NCBI GenBank assembly: GCA_964385645.1
Contig: CAYLPT010000072.1
Location: 1-64,000, forward strand
Length of the DNA stretch: 64,000 bases
DNA from: CAYLPT01 sp964385645
GTDB taxonomy: Bacteria > Armatimonadota > Hebobacteria > Hebobacterales > Hebobacteraceae
Direction: 5' to 3'
Shown here: positions 23,920 through 32,752 of the stretch, piece after piece
Position numbering within the stretch: the first letter of the stretch is position 1
Layout of the letters: the number at the start of each line of letters is the position of its first letter
Notes under the pieces: model-generated
Told to the model about the DNA's origin: nothing
Seen by the model: only the letters and a program-made list of their open reading frames with translations
Databases searched by the model: none
Made by a program: the position numbers and the translations under genes

Positions 23920-26900
23920 ATGGTCAAGGCAACACTCCGGCGGGCGCTGATCGCCTCTGTTGGCGGCTTCCTGCTGCTGGCGATCGCGGGTGGGTCGCCC
24001 TGCCTCGGCGCATTGGGCAAGAAGGAGCCCACTCCGGAGCAGAAGGAGTGGTGGGGCGCCTTCTCCAGGGAGGTCAAGCAGTCCGAGCTCGAGCGCCACA
24101 TGGAGGCGCTCAGTTCGTTCCAGCCCCGGCTGGCCGGCTACCCGGGGGCCCAGCAGGCAGCCGAGTACATCGTCGGGGAGCTCCAGAAGCTGGGCCTCAA
24201 GGATGTGAGCCGGGGCGGCCTCGAGGAGTACAAGGAGCCCTACCGCGAGGCCTTCTGGGTGACGGTGCCGTGGGTATGGGGGGAGCCGTCACTGGAGGTC
24301 GTGCAGGACGGCCGGCCGGTGCGCAGCTTCCGGCTCTACCCGCTCTGGCCCAACGTGGTGCGGACCTCGCACCTGCCCAGGGGCGGCCAGAGCTACCCGC
24401 TGATCTACGGGGGCGAGGGGAGGCTGGCGGAGTTCAGCGGCAAGGACATCGCGGGCACCGCGGTGCTGATGGAGTTCAACTGCGGCTCGAACTGGCTCAA
24501 CGCCCCCCGCCTCGGGGCGGAGGCGGTGATCTTCATCGAGCCGGAGACGACGACCCGGGGCGAGGCGGAGGCGAAGTTCCTCCGCATCCCCATCAACATC
24601 CCCCGCTTCTGGATCGGGCGCAGCGACGCCTACGAGCTGCTGGCCCTGCTCAAGTCCCGACCCGAGGTGACGGTGCACATCGAGTGCAACATGACGTGGG
24701 AGCGCAAGCCCGCCTGGAACGTCGTGGCGGAGATCCCCGGCACCGACCCCGAGCTGAGCAAACAGGCCGTCTATCTCACCGCCTACTACGACTCGATGTC
24801 CATCGTGCCTGAGCTCTCGCCGGGCGCGGAGAGCACGGCCGGCGCGGCGAGCCTGCTGGAGATCACGCGCATCCTCTCCCAGCATCCCCCGAAGCGCACG
24901 GTGCGCGTCATCTTCAACGGCGCCCACTTCCTGGGGCTGGCGGGGATCCGCAACTACATCGCCAACCACCTGGACGACCTGATCGAGGGCCAGCCGGTGC
25001 GGGTCACCAGGAGGTTCCTCGGGCTGATCCCCTACCGGAGGACGGTCCGGGAGAAGATGAACATCAACCTCTTCCTGGCCTTCGACCTCTCGACGAACCA
25101 CGACCGGGTGGGGGTGTTCTACAAGGGGATGTTCTACGACCAGCGCGAGGACATGGACATCAGCCGCCAGTTCTCGGACTTCGCGCGCACCCTGCGGGAG
25201 AACGCCCAGCTCATGGCCGACTGGGGCACGACGGTGGGCTTCAGCAGCGCCTCCGGGCAGTTCGCCGACGGCGTCAACCCCATCTACGGCAAGCCCTGGC
25301 GGACCTTCATCTTCGGCAAGATCGCCCTCGACAACGAGCCCGTCACCCTCGGCGGAGGCCGGGGGGCGGCCTTCGTGACCACCGACGACGCCCGCGCCCT
25401 GGTGGACACGCCCTTCGACACCATCGAGCACGTCAACTTCCGGAACCTCTACCGCCAGACCTGCTTCCTGGCGGCCACCATGTGGGATATCGTCAATGAC
25501 CCCAAGATGCCGGTGGACCGGGACCCGCAGTTCTCCCGCATGATGGTCTCGGGCGGCTTCGCCGAGGTGACGGTCAACGCGCTCGCCTTCGATCCCACCA
25601 GGAGCATCGTGGCGGACAAGGTCGTGGACGGGACCATGGTGGTGGCGCGCATGTCGGACTCCACGCTCATGGGCACCCGGGGCGACCTGGTGGAGATCGT
25701 GGACGAGAAGGGGCAGGCCAAGTTCTGGGGCTACCCCACCATCAACGCCTACGGGTGGCGCAAGCCCAGCTTCATCGAGGCCTACCACACCGACCCGGAG
25801 ACCGGCCACATTGACTACGCGCCCGACTGGGGGCCGATGGCGAACCGCAACTACCCCCGGGACCCGACCCAGTTCTTCATCACCAGCGGCCGGAGGGAGT
25901 TCACGCTGGTGCTGTTCGACTGCGTCCCCCTGGCGCTGTACGACCTGGTGGACCCCCAGAGCCTGACCACGCTGCGCTACATCAAGGTGTTCGACGGCAT
26001 GACCGACGCCGAGCCCCGCCGCTACGGCGTGACCATCCCCCGCCCGGAGCCCTGGCGAGGGCACGTCGAGGATGTGGCCCTGATCTTTGTGGACCCCGGC
26101 CACCGGGTGAAGGTGATGATGGGCCTGGGGCCGGGCTCGGTGCGGATGTTGCTGCTGAACGCCGAGACCATCAGCAAGGAGAACCCGAGCGGGCTGGGCT
26201 ACTTGGTTGATCGGCCCATGGCCCTCGCCCGCACCCCCCTGCACGTCACGGAGGACATGTGGACCCTGGACGAGCTGCGCATGCAGAAGCTGGCGGGCTT
26301 CCGCATCGTCAACGACATCGTGTGGGAGCACCACAGCCGGGCGGAGGAGCTGCTCGGGGAGGCGCGGGAGGCGCTCGCCCAGAGGGACTACGAGCTGTCC
26401 GACGCGAAGGCCCGCGCGGCCTGGGGCTACGAGGCGAGGGCCTACCCGGCCGTGCTCTCCACCATGAACGACGTCGTGAAGGGCGTGCTGTTCTACCTCG
26501 CCCTCATGTTGCCCTTCGCCTTCTTCGTGGAGCGGCTCATCTTCGCGTTCCCGAACCTGCGGCTGCAGATCGTGGGCTTCGTGGGCATCTTCGTGGTCAT
26601 CTGCGTGATCTTCGCCTTCATCCACCCGGCCTTCGAGATCACCAACAACCCCTGGATCGTACCCCTGGCATTCATCATGCTCGCCCTGAGCATCCTCGTC
26701 ATCACCCTGGTGACCATGAAGTTCGAGGCCCAGCTCAAGGCCCTGCAGATGAAGGTCTCGGGGGTGCACCGCGCGGACATCGGGCGCATGGGCGTGGCTG
26801 CGGCGGCCTTCTCGCTGGGGATCAGCAACATGCGCAAGCGCCGCGCGCGGACCGTCTTCACCTGCCTCACGCTGGTGCTGCTCACCTTCACCGTGTTGTC

Positions 26901-28554
26901 CTTCACCTCGGTGGAGACGGCGACCCGCTACAACGAGCGTCGGGCCCGGGGCGAGCCCCGCTACCAGGGGCTGCTGGTGCGCAACGCGATGTGGGAGCCC
27001 CTGGAGGAGTCGGCCTATCGGGTGCTCAACGACGAGTTCGGGCGCACCCGGGCGGTGGCCCCAAGGGCCTGGTTCTTCACCTCGAAGTGGGAGGAGCAGT
27101 CGTTCATCCAGGTGAGCACCTCGGCGAGCGAGGCCACCTACGACGCCCGCGCGGTGACCGGCCTGTCCCCGGCCGAGGTGGAGGTGACCCGGCTGGATGA
27201 GGCCCTGGTGGCGGGGCGCTGGTTCCGGCCCGGCGATGTCCACGCGGCGATCATCCCGACCCGCATGGCCGAGCACTTCCGCATCAGCCCCAGGGACATC
27301 GGCCAGGTGCAGATCTTCCTGGGCGGCGTGCCCTACGAGCTGATCGGCATCATCAACTCCAGCCACGCCCGGCGCATCGTGGACCTGGACCAGGAGCCCC
27401 TGACCCCCGTGGACTGGATCCAGATGCAGCGCATGCAGCGCCAGGGCCAGGGCCAGCAGGCCGGGGGGCAGGACCGGGGCTTCCAGGAGTATCTGCACCT
27501 CTCGCCCGACCAGGTGGTGTTCGTCCCCTTCCAGACTGCGCTGAACCTGGGGGCTGAGGTGCAGTCGGTGGCGGTCAGCTTCGTGACGCCCGATGAGGTG
27601 AAGGAGACGCTGCGGGCGCTGATGCCCCGCCTGGGCTTCAACCTCTACGCGGGCACCGGGGACGAGATCCGCAAGTGGAGCGCCATCGGGCGCACCTCCA
27701 TCGTGGGCATGGGCGACCTGCTCATCCCTATCCTGATCGCGGCCCTCATCGTCCTCAACACCATGCTGGGCGCGGTCTACGAGCGGGTGCGGGAGATCCA
27801 CATCTTCAGCTCCATCGGGCTGGCGCCCAACCACATCGCCATGCTGTTCATGGCGGAGTCCTTCGTCTACGCCATCCTGGGCGCCATCTTCGGCTACCTG
27901 GTGGGGCAGGGGACGGCGAAGGCGATCGTCGCCCTCGATCTGCTCTCTGGGCTCTATCTGAACTACTCCTCGGTGTCCGCGGTGGCCTCGACCTCCGTGG
28001 TGATCGGCGTCGTGCTCCTGTCCACCCTCTACCCGGCCCGCAAGGCCTCCGAGGTGGCGACGCCGGCCATCGAGCGGCGCTGGCAGGTGCCGGAGCCGGT
28101 GGGCGACACCTGGGACATCCCCCTGCCCTTCGCGGTGACGGGGGAGCAGGCGACCGCACTGACCCGCTTCATGGTGGAGTGGTTCGAGGCCTATGAGGAA
28201 TACTCGATCGGCGACTTCGTGACCCAGGACGTGCGCTCGTGGGAGGAGGAGGCCGAGTACGGCACCTCCTACATGATCGAGACCATGGCCTGGGTGGCGC
28301 CCTTCGACCTCGGCGTCAGCCAGAAGGTCCGCCTGGAGACGATCCCGACGGACATGGAGGACGTCTTCGAGATCAGACTGCATCTCGAGCGCGTCAGCGG
28401 CGACGTCTCATCCTGGCGCCGCGTCAACCGACGCTTCCTGAACACCCTGCGCAAGCAGTTCCTGATCTGGCGAACCCTGCGCGCCGAAGACCGGGACCGC
28501 TACCTTGGGCTCCGGCCGGCGGCCGCGGGACCGGCGGCAGAGGCCGCGTCGTAG
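23920..28554 (+). CDS. giant pseudo-M28 peptidase / FtsX-type ABC permease fusion
   Basis: A 1544-residue secreted-plus-membrane protein. It has a signal peptide (1-31), an M28-like aminopeptidase fold (about 45-530), an extra extracytoplasmic region (about 540-845), four membrane helices (about 856-996), a MacB-like outer domain (about 1000-1260), three FtsX helices (1263-1375) and a cytosolic tail. The M28 metal and catalytic positions are mostly lost: Tyr289 for His, Glu304 for Asp, His336-Phe337 for Glu-Glu, Asp496 for His; only Asp389 is kept. It therefore probably binds rather than cuts peptide. The ATG at 23920 follows AGGAGGGG. It has no ATPase of its own; one is encoded at 32753. Confidence 0.75.
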   Translation: MVKATLRRALIASVGGFLLLAIAGGSPCLGALGKKEPTPEQKEWWGAFSREVKQSELERHMEALSSFQPRLAGYPGAQQAAEYIVGELQKLGLKDVSRGGLEEYKEPYREAFWVTVPWVWGEPSLEVVQDGRPVRSFRLYPLWPNVVRTSHLPRGGQSYPLIYGGEGRLAEFSGKDIAGTAVLMEFNCGSNWLNAPRLGAEAVIFIEPETTTRGEAEAKFLRIPINIPRFWIGRSDAYELLALLKSRPEVTVHIECNMTWERKPAWNVVAEIPGTDPELSKQAVYLTAYYDSMSIVPELSPGAESTAGAASLLEITRILSQHPPKRTVRVIFNGAHFLGLAGIRNYIANHLDDLIEGQPVRVTRRFLGLIPYRRTVREKMNINLFLAFDLSTNHDRVGVFYKGMFYDQREDMDISRQFSDFARTLRENAQLMADWGTTVGFSSASGQFADGVNPIYGKPWRTFIFGKIALDNEPVTLGGGRGAAFVTTDDARALVDTPFDTIEHVNFRNLYRQTCFLAATMWDIVNDPKMPVDRDPQFSRMMVSGGFAEVTVNALAFDPTRSIVADKVVDGTMVVARMSDSTLMGTRGDLVEIVDEKGQAKFWGYPTINAYGWRKPSFIEAYHTDPETGHIDYAPDWGPMANRNYPRDPTQFFITSGRREFTLVLFDCVPLALYDLVDPQSLTTLRYIKVFDGMTDAEPRRYGVTIPRPEPWRGHVEDVALIFVDPGHRVKVMMGLGPGSVRMLLLNAETISKENPSGLGYLVDRPMALARTPLHVTEDMWTLDELRMQKLAGFRIVNDIVWEHHSRAEELLGEAREALAQRDYELSDAKARAAWGYEARAYPAVLSTMNDVVKGVLFYLALMLPFAFFVERLIFAFPNLRLQIVGFVGIFVVICVIFAFIHPAFEITNNPWIVPLAFIMLALSILVITLVTMKFEAQLKALQMKVSGVHRADIGRMGVAAAAFSLGISNMRKRRARTVFTCLTLVLLTFTVLSFTSVETATRYNERRARGEPRYQGLLVRNAMWEPLEESAYRVLNDEFGRTRAVAPRAWFFTSKWEEQSFIQVSTSASEATYDARAVTGLSPAEVEVTRLDEALVAGRWFRPGDVHAAIIPTRMAEHFRISPRDIGQVQIFLGGVPYELIGIINSSHARRIVDLDQEPLTPVDWIQMQRMQRQGQGQQAGGQDRGFQEYLHLSPDQVVFVPFQTALNLGAEVQSVAVSFVTPDEVKETLRALMPRLGFNLYAGTGDEIRKWSAIGRTSIVGMGDLLIPILIAALIVLNTMLGAVYERVREIHIFSSIGLAPNHIAMLFMAESFVYAILGAIFGYLVGQGTAKAIVALDLLSGLYLNYSSVSAVASTSVVIGVVLLSTLYPARKASEVATPAIERRWQVPEPVGDTWDIPLPFAVTGEQATALTRFMVEWFEAYEEYSIGDFVTQDVRSWEEEAEYGTSYMIETMAWVAPFDLGVSQKVRLETIPTDMEDVFEIRLHLERVSGDVSSWRRVNRRFLNTLRKQFLIWRTLRAEDRDRYLGLRPAAAGPAAEAAS

Positions 28555-28623
28555 CGACCGGCAAGGGCGAGAGCGCCGGACTCCGGCCGCGAACAGCGAG
28601 CTGGAGACCATAATGGAAGGTAG

Positions 28624-30678
28624 GTGAGCGCGTTGGAGGAGCGGGAGCAGGAGGCCGGGACGCCGAGTCCCGCCGAGCAGGCCGCGCCGGACTGGTACTC
28701 GGCCCGCAGGCCGGAGCTGGAGCCGACCGAGTTCCGAGAGGGCTTCACCCTCAGGACCGTGCTGGGGGCGCTGTTCCTGGGCATCATCATGCTGCCCGGC
28801 TCGATCTACCTGGGGCTCATGATGGGGCAGGGCATGGGCCCCGCCGGACAGTGGACGACCATCATCCTGTTCACGGAGGTGGCCCGGCGGTCCTTCACCA
28901 GGCTCAGCCGCCAAGAGCTGTACATGATCTACTACATGGCGGGCAGCCTGCTGTGGATGGCAGGGGGCACCGCGCTCGCGGGGGGCATCTTCGCTTGGGC
29001 GGTCTGGAACGCGTACCTGGTCAACTCCCCGGCCGCCCGCAACTTCGGCATCGCCGACCAGATCCCCAGATGGGTGGCCCCCCCGCTGGGCTCTACCGCC
29101 TATATCGAGCGCACCTTCTTCCACCCCGACTGGACGTTCCCCGTGGTGCTGCTCGTGCTCGGGAACATCTTCGGGCGCATGCAGTGGATCGGGATGGGCT
29201 ACTTCCTCTTCCGCACCACCTCCGACGTGGAGCGCCTGCCCTTCCCCATGGCCCCCATCGCCGCCCAGGGCGCCACCGCGCTCGCCGAGGTCTCCGAGGA
29301 GAAGGAGTCCTGGCGCTGGCAGGTCTTCAGCATCGCCACCGTGATCGGCCTCGTCTACGGCTTCTTCTACGTGGCGGTGCCGGTGATCACCGGCGGCTTC
29401 CTCGCCGACCCCCTGACGCTCATCCCCATCCCCTTCCTGGACCTCACCGCCAATGCCGAGGACGCCTTCCCGACCGCCCGCATCGGCATCTTCACCGACC
29501 TCGCCCCGATCTTCTACGGCTTCGTGCTGCCGTTCCCCATCGTGGTGGGCGGGTTCATCACCTCGATGTTCACCAACTTCGTGTTCTCGCCCACGCTGTT
29601 CCGCCTGAACCCTGACCTGTTCCCCACTTGGTCGAAGGGGATGAACCTCATCCAGAGCGAGATGACCCTCGGCTTCGACCTCTACATGAGCACCGGCATC
29701 GGCGTCGCGCTGGCGATCGCCGTGGTGGGCATCTTCACCGTGGTGCGCACCACTATCCAGGGCCGCATCGCGCGGGCGAGGGGCGCTACCCAGGTGAGGG
29801 GCTATGGCGACATCCCGGCCGGGAGGGGGGACTTCCCGATCTGGCTCGCGCTGCTCGCCTGGGCGGTCCCCGCGGGCGGCTACGTCGTGCTCTGCCATGT
29901 CCTCGTGCCCAGGTTCCCCATCTACTGGTTCGTCGCGCTGGCGTTCGTGTGGACCCCGCTGATCTCCTATATGTCGGCCCGCATGATCGGGTTCACCGGC
30001 CAGCCCCTGAACATCCCCTACGTGCAGCAGGCGGTCTACATACTCAGCGGCTACCAGGGCGTTGACATCTGGTTCGCGCCGCTCCCGATCGGCGACCATG
30101 GCTGGGCGGCTGCGCAGTTCCGCGAGGTCGAGCTCACGGGTACGCGCATCAGGAGCGTCATCAAGGCCGAGGCCTTCCTGTTCGTGCTCATCACCGTATG
30201 CAGCTTCGCCTACTGGTCCTTCTTCTGGCGCACCAGCCAGATCCCGTCCTCCCAGTACCCCTACGCCCAGACCTTCTGGCCCCTGAGCGCGTTCTGGCAG
30301 TGCCTGTGGGTCTCGTCAACCGACCCGACCCGGGCCGGGGAGGCCACCTTCCTGCTGAAGGCGGTGAAGTTCCCGGTGATCGGCTATGCGGGCGGGGCCG
30401 CGCTGGCGCTCTACGTCGCGCTGGCGGCGCTGAGGGTGCCGGCCCTGTGGTTCTACGGGCTGGCGGGCGGCTTCGGGGTGGCGACCACGTGGGCCATACC
30501 CACCTTCATCGGCGCCATGCTGGGGCGCTACTACTTCGCCCGGCGCCTCGGGCGGGAGCGCTGGCGGCGCTACACCCCGGTGCTGGCCGCCGGTTACGCG
30601 GCCGGCGTCGGGCTGATCGGCATGGCGGCGATCGGCATGACCATCATCTTCCGGGCGGTGCGCTCGCTGCCCTTCTAG
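28624..30678 (+). CDS. OPT-like polytopic transporter (DUF6785/DUF6784-like)
   Basis: A 684-residue protein with some 14-16 membrane helices. It begins with a short polar leader, then FREGFTLRTVLGALFLGIIM. It carries the internal motifs FGRMQWIGMGYFLFR and LPFPMAPIAAQGATALAE, reminiscent of oligopeptide-transporter-superfamily proteins in which a similar loop follows the fifth helix. The GTG start at 28624 follows GGAAGGTAG, 69 bp after the M28-FtsX gene. The substrate is unknown; a peptide is suggested by the fold resemblance and the neighbour. Confidence 0.6.
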   Translation: MSALEEREQEAGTPSPAEQAAPDWYSARRPELEPTEFREGFTLRTVLGALFLGIIMLPGSIYLGLMMGQGMGPAGQWTTIILFTEVARRSFTRLSRQELYMIYYMAGSLLWMAGGTALAGGIFAWAVWNAYLVNSPAARNFGIADQIPRWVAPPLGSTAYIERTFFHPDWTFPVVLLVLGNIFGRMQWIGMGYFLFRTTSDVERLPFPMAPIAAQGATALAEVSEEKESWRWQVFSIATVIGLVYGFFYVAVPVITGGFLADPLTLIPIPFLDLTANAEDAFPTARIGIFTDLAPIFYGFVLPFPIVVGGFITSMFTNFVFSPTLFRLNPDLFPTWSKGMNLIQSEMTLGFDLYMSTGIGVALAIAVVGIFTVVRTTIQGRIARARGATQVRGYGDIPAGRGDFPIWLALLAWAVPAGGYVVLCHVLVPRFPIYWFVALAFVWTPLISYMSARMIGFTGQPLNIPYVQQAVYILSGYQGVDIWFAPLPIGDHGWAAAQFREVELTGTRIRSVIKAEAFLFVLITVCSFAYWSFFWRTSQIPSSQYPYAQTFWPLSAFWQCLWVSSTDPTRAGEATFLLKAVKFPVIGYAGGAALALYVALAALRVPALWFYGLAGGFGVATTWAIPTFIGAMLGRYYFARRLGRERWRRYTPVLAAGYAAGVGLIGMAAIGMTIIFRAVRSLPF

Positions 30679-30697
30679 CGAGGGCCGGTGGTCACGC

Positions 30698-31633
30698 TTG
30701 AGGCGAGATCAGGACTTCCAGACGATCGGATGGCAGGCAATCTCGGTGCGAGTCCCGGCGGACTGGACGCTGGCCGCGGTAGGGGGTGACCGACGAAAGG
30801 GCTACCTCAGACTCGACGACCAGTATCTGCCCCGGCTCCAGGTGAAGTGGGCGGCCGCGCACGTCAAGCTGGACGAGAGGCTCGCCGAGTACGCCAAGCA
30901 GCTCACGACCGGCCGGCGCAGGCGCCCCACCGGCCTGGAGGTGGACACGGGCGCCAAGTTCCTCAGCCAGCGTGCGAAGCCCGGCAAGGAGCTGCGCACC
31001 TTCGCCTGGCGGGGCCGAGAGTGTGGGCTGGGTGTGCTGTGGAACTGCCAGGTCTGCGGGCGCGCCACCATCGCCCAGGCGAGCTGGCGCCAGGAGGAGA
31101 GGCTCCACGACGCAGCGCTGGCGGCGCTCAAGTCACTGGAGGACCACGGCGAGGGCGGCTGGGAAGCGTGGGGCATGGATGGCTTCGCCTTCCTCGCCCC
31201 CGAGGGCTACCATCTCGCCGGGTGGCGTCGGCTGACCCGGTACCTGGAGTTCTCGCTGGAGCGCGGCGGCGCGCGACTGAAGGCCGCCCGCTGGGGCATG
31301 GTGCCGCTGGTGCTCCAGGGGCGCTCGGTCGAGGAGTGGTACCGGGAGACGAACCAGGGCCGGCGGGACGTGAGCTGGCATACGCAGGGCATGCAGATCA
31401 AAGGACACGAGGGGGCGGCGGCCTGGGGCGAGCGGCGCCGCCTCGCCGGCCGGCTGCGCCGGCGTGTTGCAGAGGCGCTGCGGCGCCGGCCGCCCCTGGA
31501 CTTCGCTGCCGTGGCCTGGCACTGCCCGGCGGCCAATCGGCTCTACCTGGTCGAGAGCGTGCATGCGGGCGGCGGCGAGGCGTTCGCTGGGGTCGTGGAC
31601 TCGATCGCCTGCCACGCCGGCGGCGATGGCTAG
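30698..31633 (+). CDS. hypothetical protein, 311 residues
   Basis: A soluble, Trp- and Arg-rich protein with no signal peptide. The first half has a CxxC (WNCQVCGRATIAQASW, about residue 115) in a beta-rich context. The second half appears to repeat the plan of the first (AWGMDGFAFLAPEGYHLAGW against IGWQAISVRVPADWTLAAV), suggesting two copies of one domain. The start is a TTG at 30698, 19 bp after the OPT-like gene; a GAGGG lies upstream. I know no family for it. It is co-directional and tightly spaced with the PqqD-like gene. Confidence 0.6.
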   Translation: MRRDQDFQTIGWQAISVRVPADWTLAAVGGDRRKGYLRLDDQYLPRLQVKWAAAHVKLDERLAEYAKQLTTGRRRRPTGLEVDTGAKFLSQRAKPGKELRTFAWRGRECGLGVLWNCQVCGRATIAQASWRQEERLHDAALAALKSLEDHGEGGWEAWGMDGFAFLAPEGYHLAGWRRLTRYLEFSLERGGARLKAARWGMVPLVLQGRSVEEWYRETNQGRRDVSWHTQGMQIKGHEGAAAWGERRRLAGRLRRRVAEALRRRPPLDFAAVAWHCPAANRLYLVESVHAGGGEAFAGVVDSIACHAGGDG

Positions 31634-31647
31634 GGGCGGGAAAACCT

Positions 31648-32031
31648 GTGAGGATGCTGAGGCGAAGGCCGCGCCTGACCCCGGAGCAAGTGCTGCGGTC
31701 GCGCCCGGTGAGGAATCAGGCGGTGAAGAGCGAACCGACGGAGGACGGGGGGATACGGCTGACGATCGGCCGGCGCACCGACTGGTGGGCGCGGGCGCTG
31801 GCGGTGGTGTTCCCGATCCCGCGGCAGCGACATATCGAGCTGGATGCCGTGGGGGCAGAGGTGTGGAGGCTGTGTGACGGCGAAAACAGGCTCCGGGATA
31901 TGATCCGGGCTCTGGCGGAGCGGCACAAGCTGACGCGGGCGGAGGCGGAGTGGTCGCTGCGCACCTACCTGAGGGACCTGGGCAAGCGGGGGCTGGTGGG
32001 ATTCGCGGTGGAGAAGCCAGAAGGGGAGTAA
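31648..32031 (+). CDS. PqqD-family protein
   Basis: The C-terminal 80 residues match PqqD: HIELDAVGAEVWRLCDGEN followed by RDMIRALAERHKLTRAEAE and LRTYLRDLGKRGLVGF. In PQQ and many RiPP pathways PqqD holds a precursor peptide for a modifying enzyme. Here the N-terminal 45 residues are basic and divergent. No radical SAM gene or precursor peptide is recognisable nearby, so the client may be a membrane or exported peptide. Start GTG 31648 (127 residues); ATG 31654 is an alternative. Confidence 0.7.
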   Translation: MRMLRRRPRLTPEQVLRSRPVRNQAVKSEPTEDGGIRLTIGRRTDWWARALAVVFPIPRQRHIELDAVGAEVWRLCDGENRLRDMIRALAERHKLTRAEAEWSLRTYLRDLGKRGLVGFAVEKPEGE

Positions 32032-32047
32032 CAGGGAGAGGAAGCGC

Positions 32048-32737
32048 ATGGCAGGAGTGATCGAGCAGGCGGGCCGGGAGCGAGGCATCCAGCGCCAGAT
32101 CGTTCTCCCCTGGTCGCGGGCGCTGCAGATGACCCGGGAGAACATCTTCGTGCGCATCGGCCGGTCGGTGATCACCGCGCTGGGCATCTTCCTCGGGCTG
32201 GCGTTCATGAGCGCGGTGCTCTTCGGCGCGGCGGCGATGCGGGTGCAGGCCCGCATCCACGAGCAGACGATCGGGCTGGTCGAGGACCCGGTGGTGGAGA
32301 TGCAGGCGCGCACCATCTGGCTGGTGGCGATGTCGCTGCTGGTGGCCACCGTGGGGATCGTGAACTCGATGCTGATGTCGGTCACGGAGCGGTACAAGGA
32401 GATCGGCACGATGAAGTGCCTGGGCGCGCTCGACAGCTTCATCGTGCGCCTGTTCATCCTGGAGGCGATCCTGCTGGGGATCCTGGGCTCCATCCTGGGG
32501 ACCATCGTGGGCGTGGGGCTCATGACCCTGGCGCGCGCGCCGGCGATCGGTTGGTCGGGCGTGCTCGGGGCGTGGGGGGAGGTGGCAGTGGTGCTGGGGT
32601 CGTGGGAGATCCCGCTGTGGCTGGGGATCATCCTGGGCATCCTGGTCGGCGGGCTGCTGTCGGTCCTGGCGGCGCTCTACCCCGCCTGGCGGGCGGCGAA
32701 AATGCCGCCCGCGGCGGCGCTGCGCTCTGAGTTCTAG
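32048..32737 (+). CDS. minimal FtsX-type ABC permease lacking the extracytoplasmic domain
   Basis: A 229-residue membrane protein with four helices. Helix 1 (about 40-65) follows RENIFVRIGRSVITALGIFL, the usual MacB/LolE N-terminus. The roughly 200-residue outer domain of MacB is absent: only some 25 residues separate helix 1 and helix 2. The FtsX core is intact (SVTERYKEIGTMKCLGALDS, YPAWRAAKMPPAAALR). The ATG at 32048 follows GAGAGGAAG. It lies 15 bp before the ATPase gene and probably pairs with it, possibly also with the large fusion. Confidence 0.8.
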   Translation: MAGVIEQAGRERGIQRQIVLPWSRALQMTRENIFVRIGRSVITALGIFLGLAFMSAVLFGAAAMRVQARIHEQTIGLVEDPVVEMQARTIWLVAMSLLVATVGIVNSMLMSVTERYKEIGTMKCLGALDSFIVRLFILEAILLGILGSILGTIVGVGLMTLARAPAIGWSGVLGAWGEVAVVLGSWEIPLWLGIILGILVGGLLSVLAALYPAWRAAKMPPAAALRSEF

Positions 32738-32752
32738 ATAGGGAGGCTGTGC

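Noticed and set aside
24289..28383. 1364-codon open frame antisense to the M28-FtsX gene
   Set aside because: His/Asp/Gly/Arg-rich translation without any domain, exactly opposite a well-supported gene; such mirror frames arise from high third-position GC.
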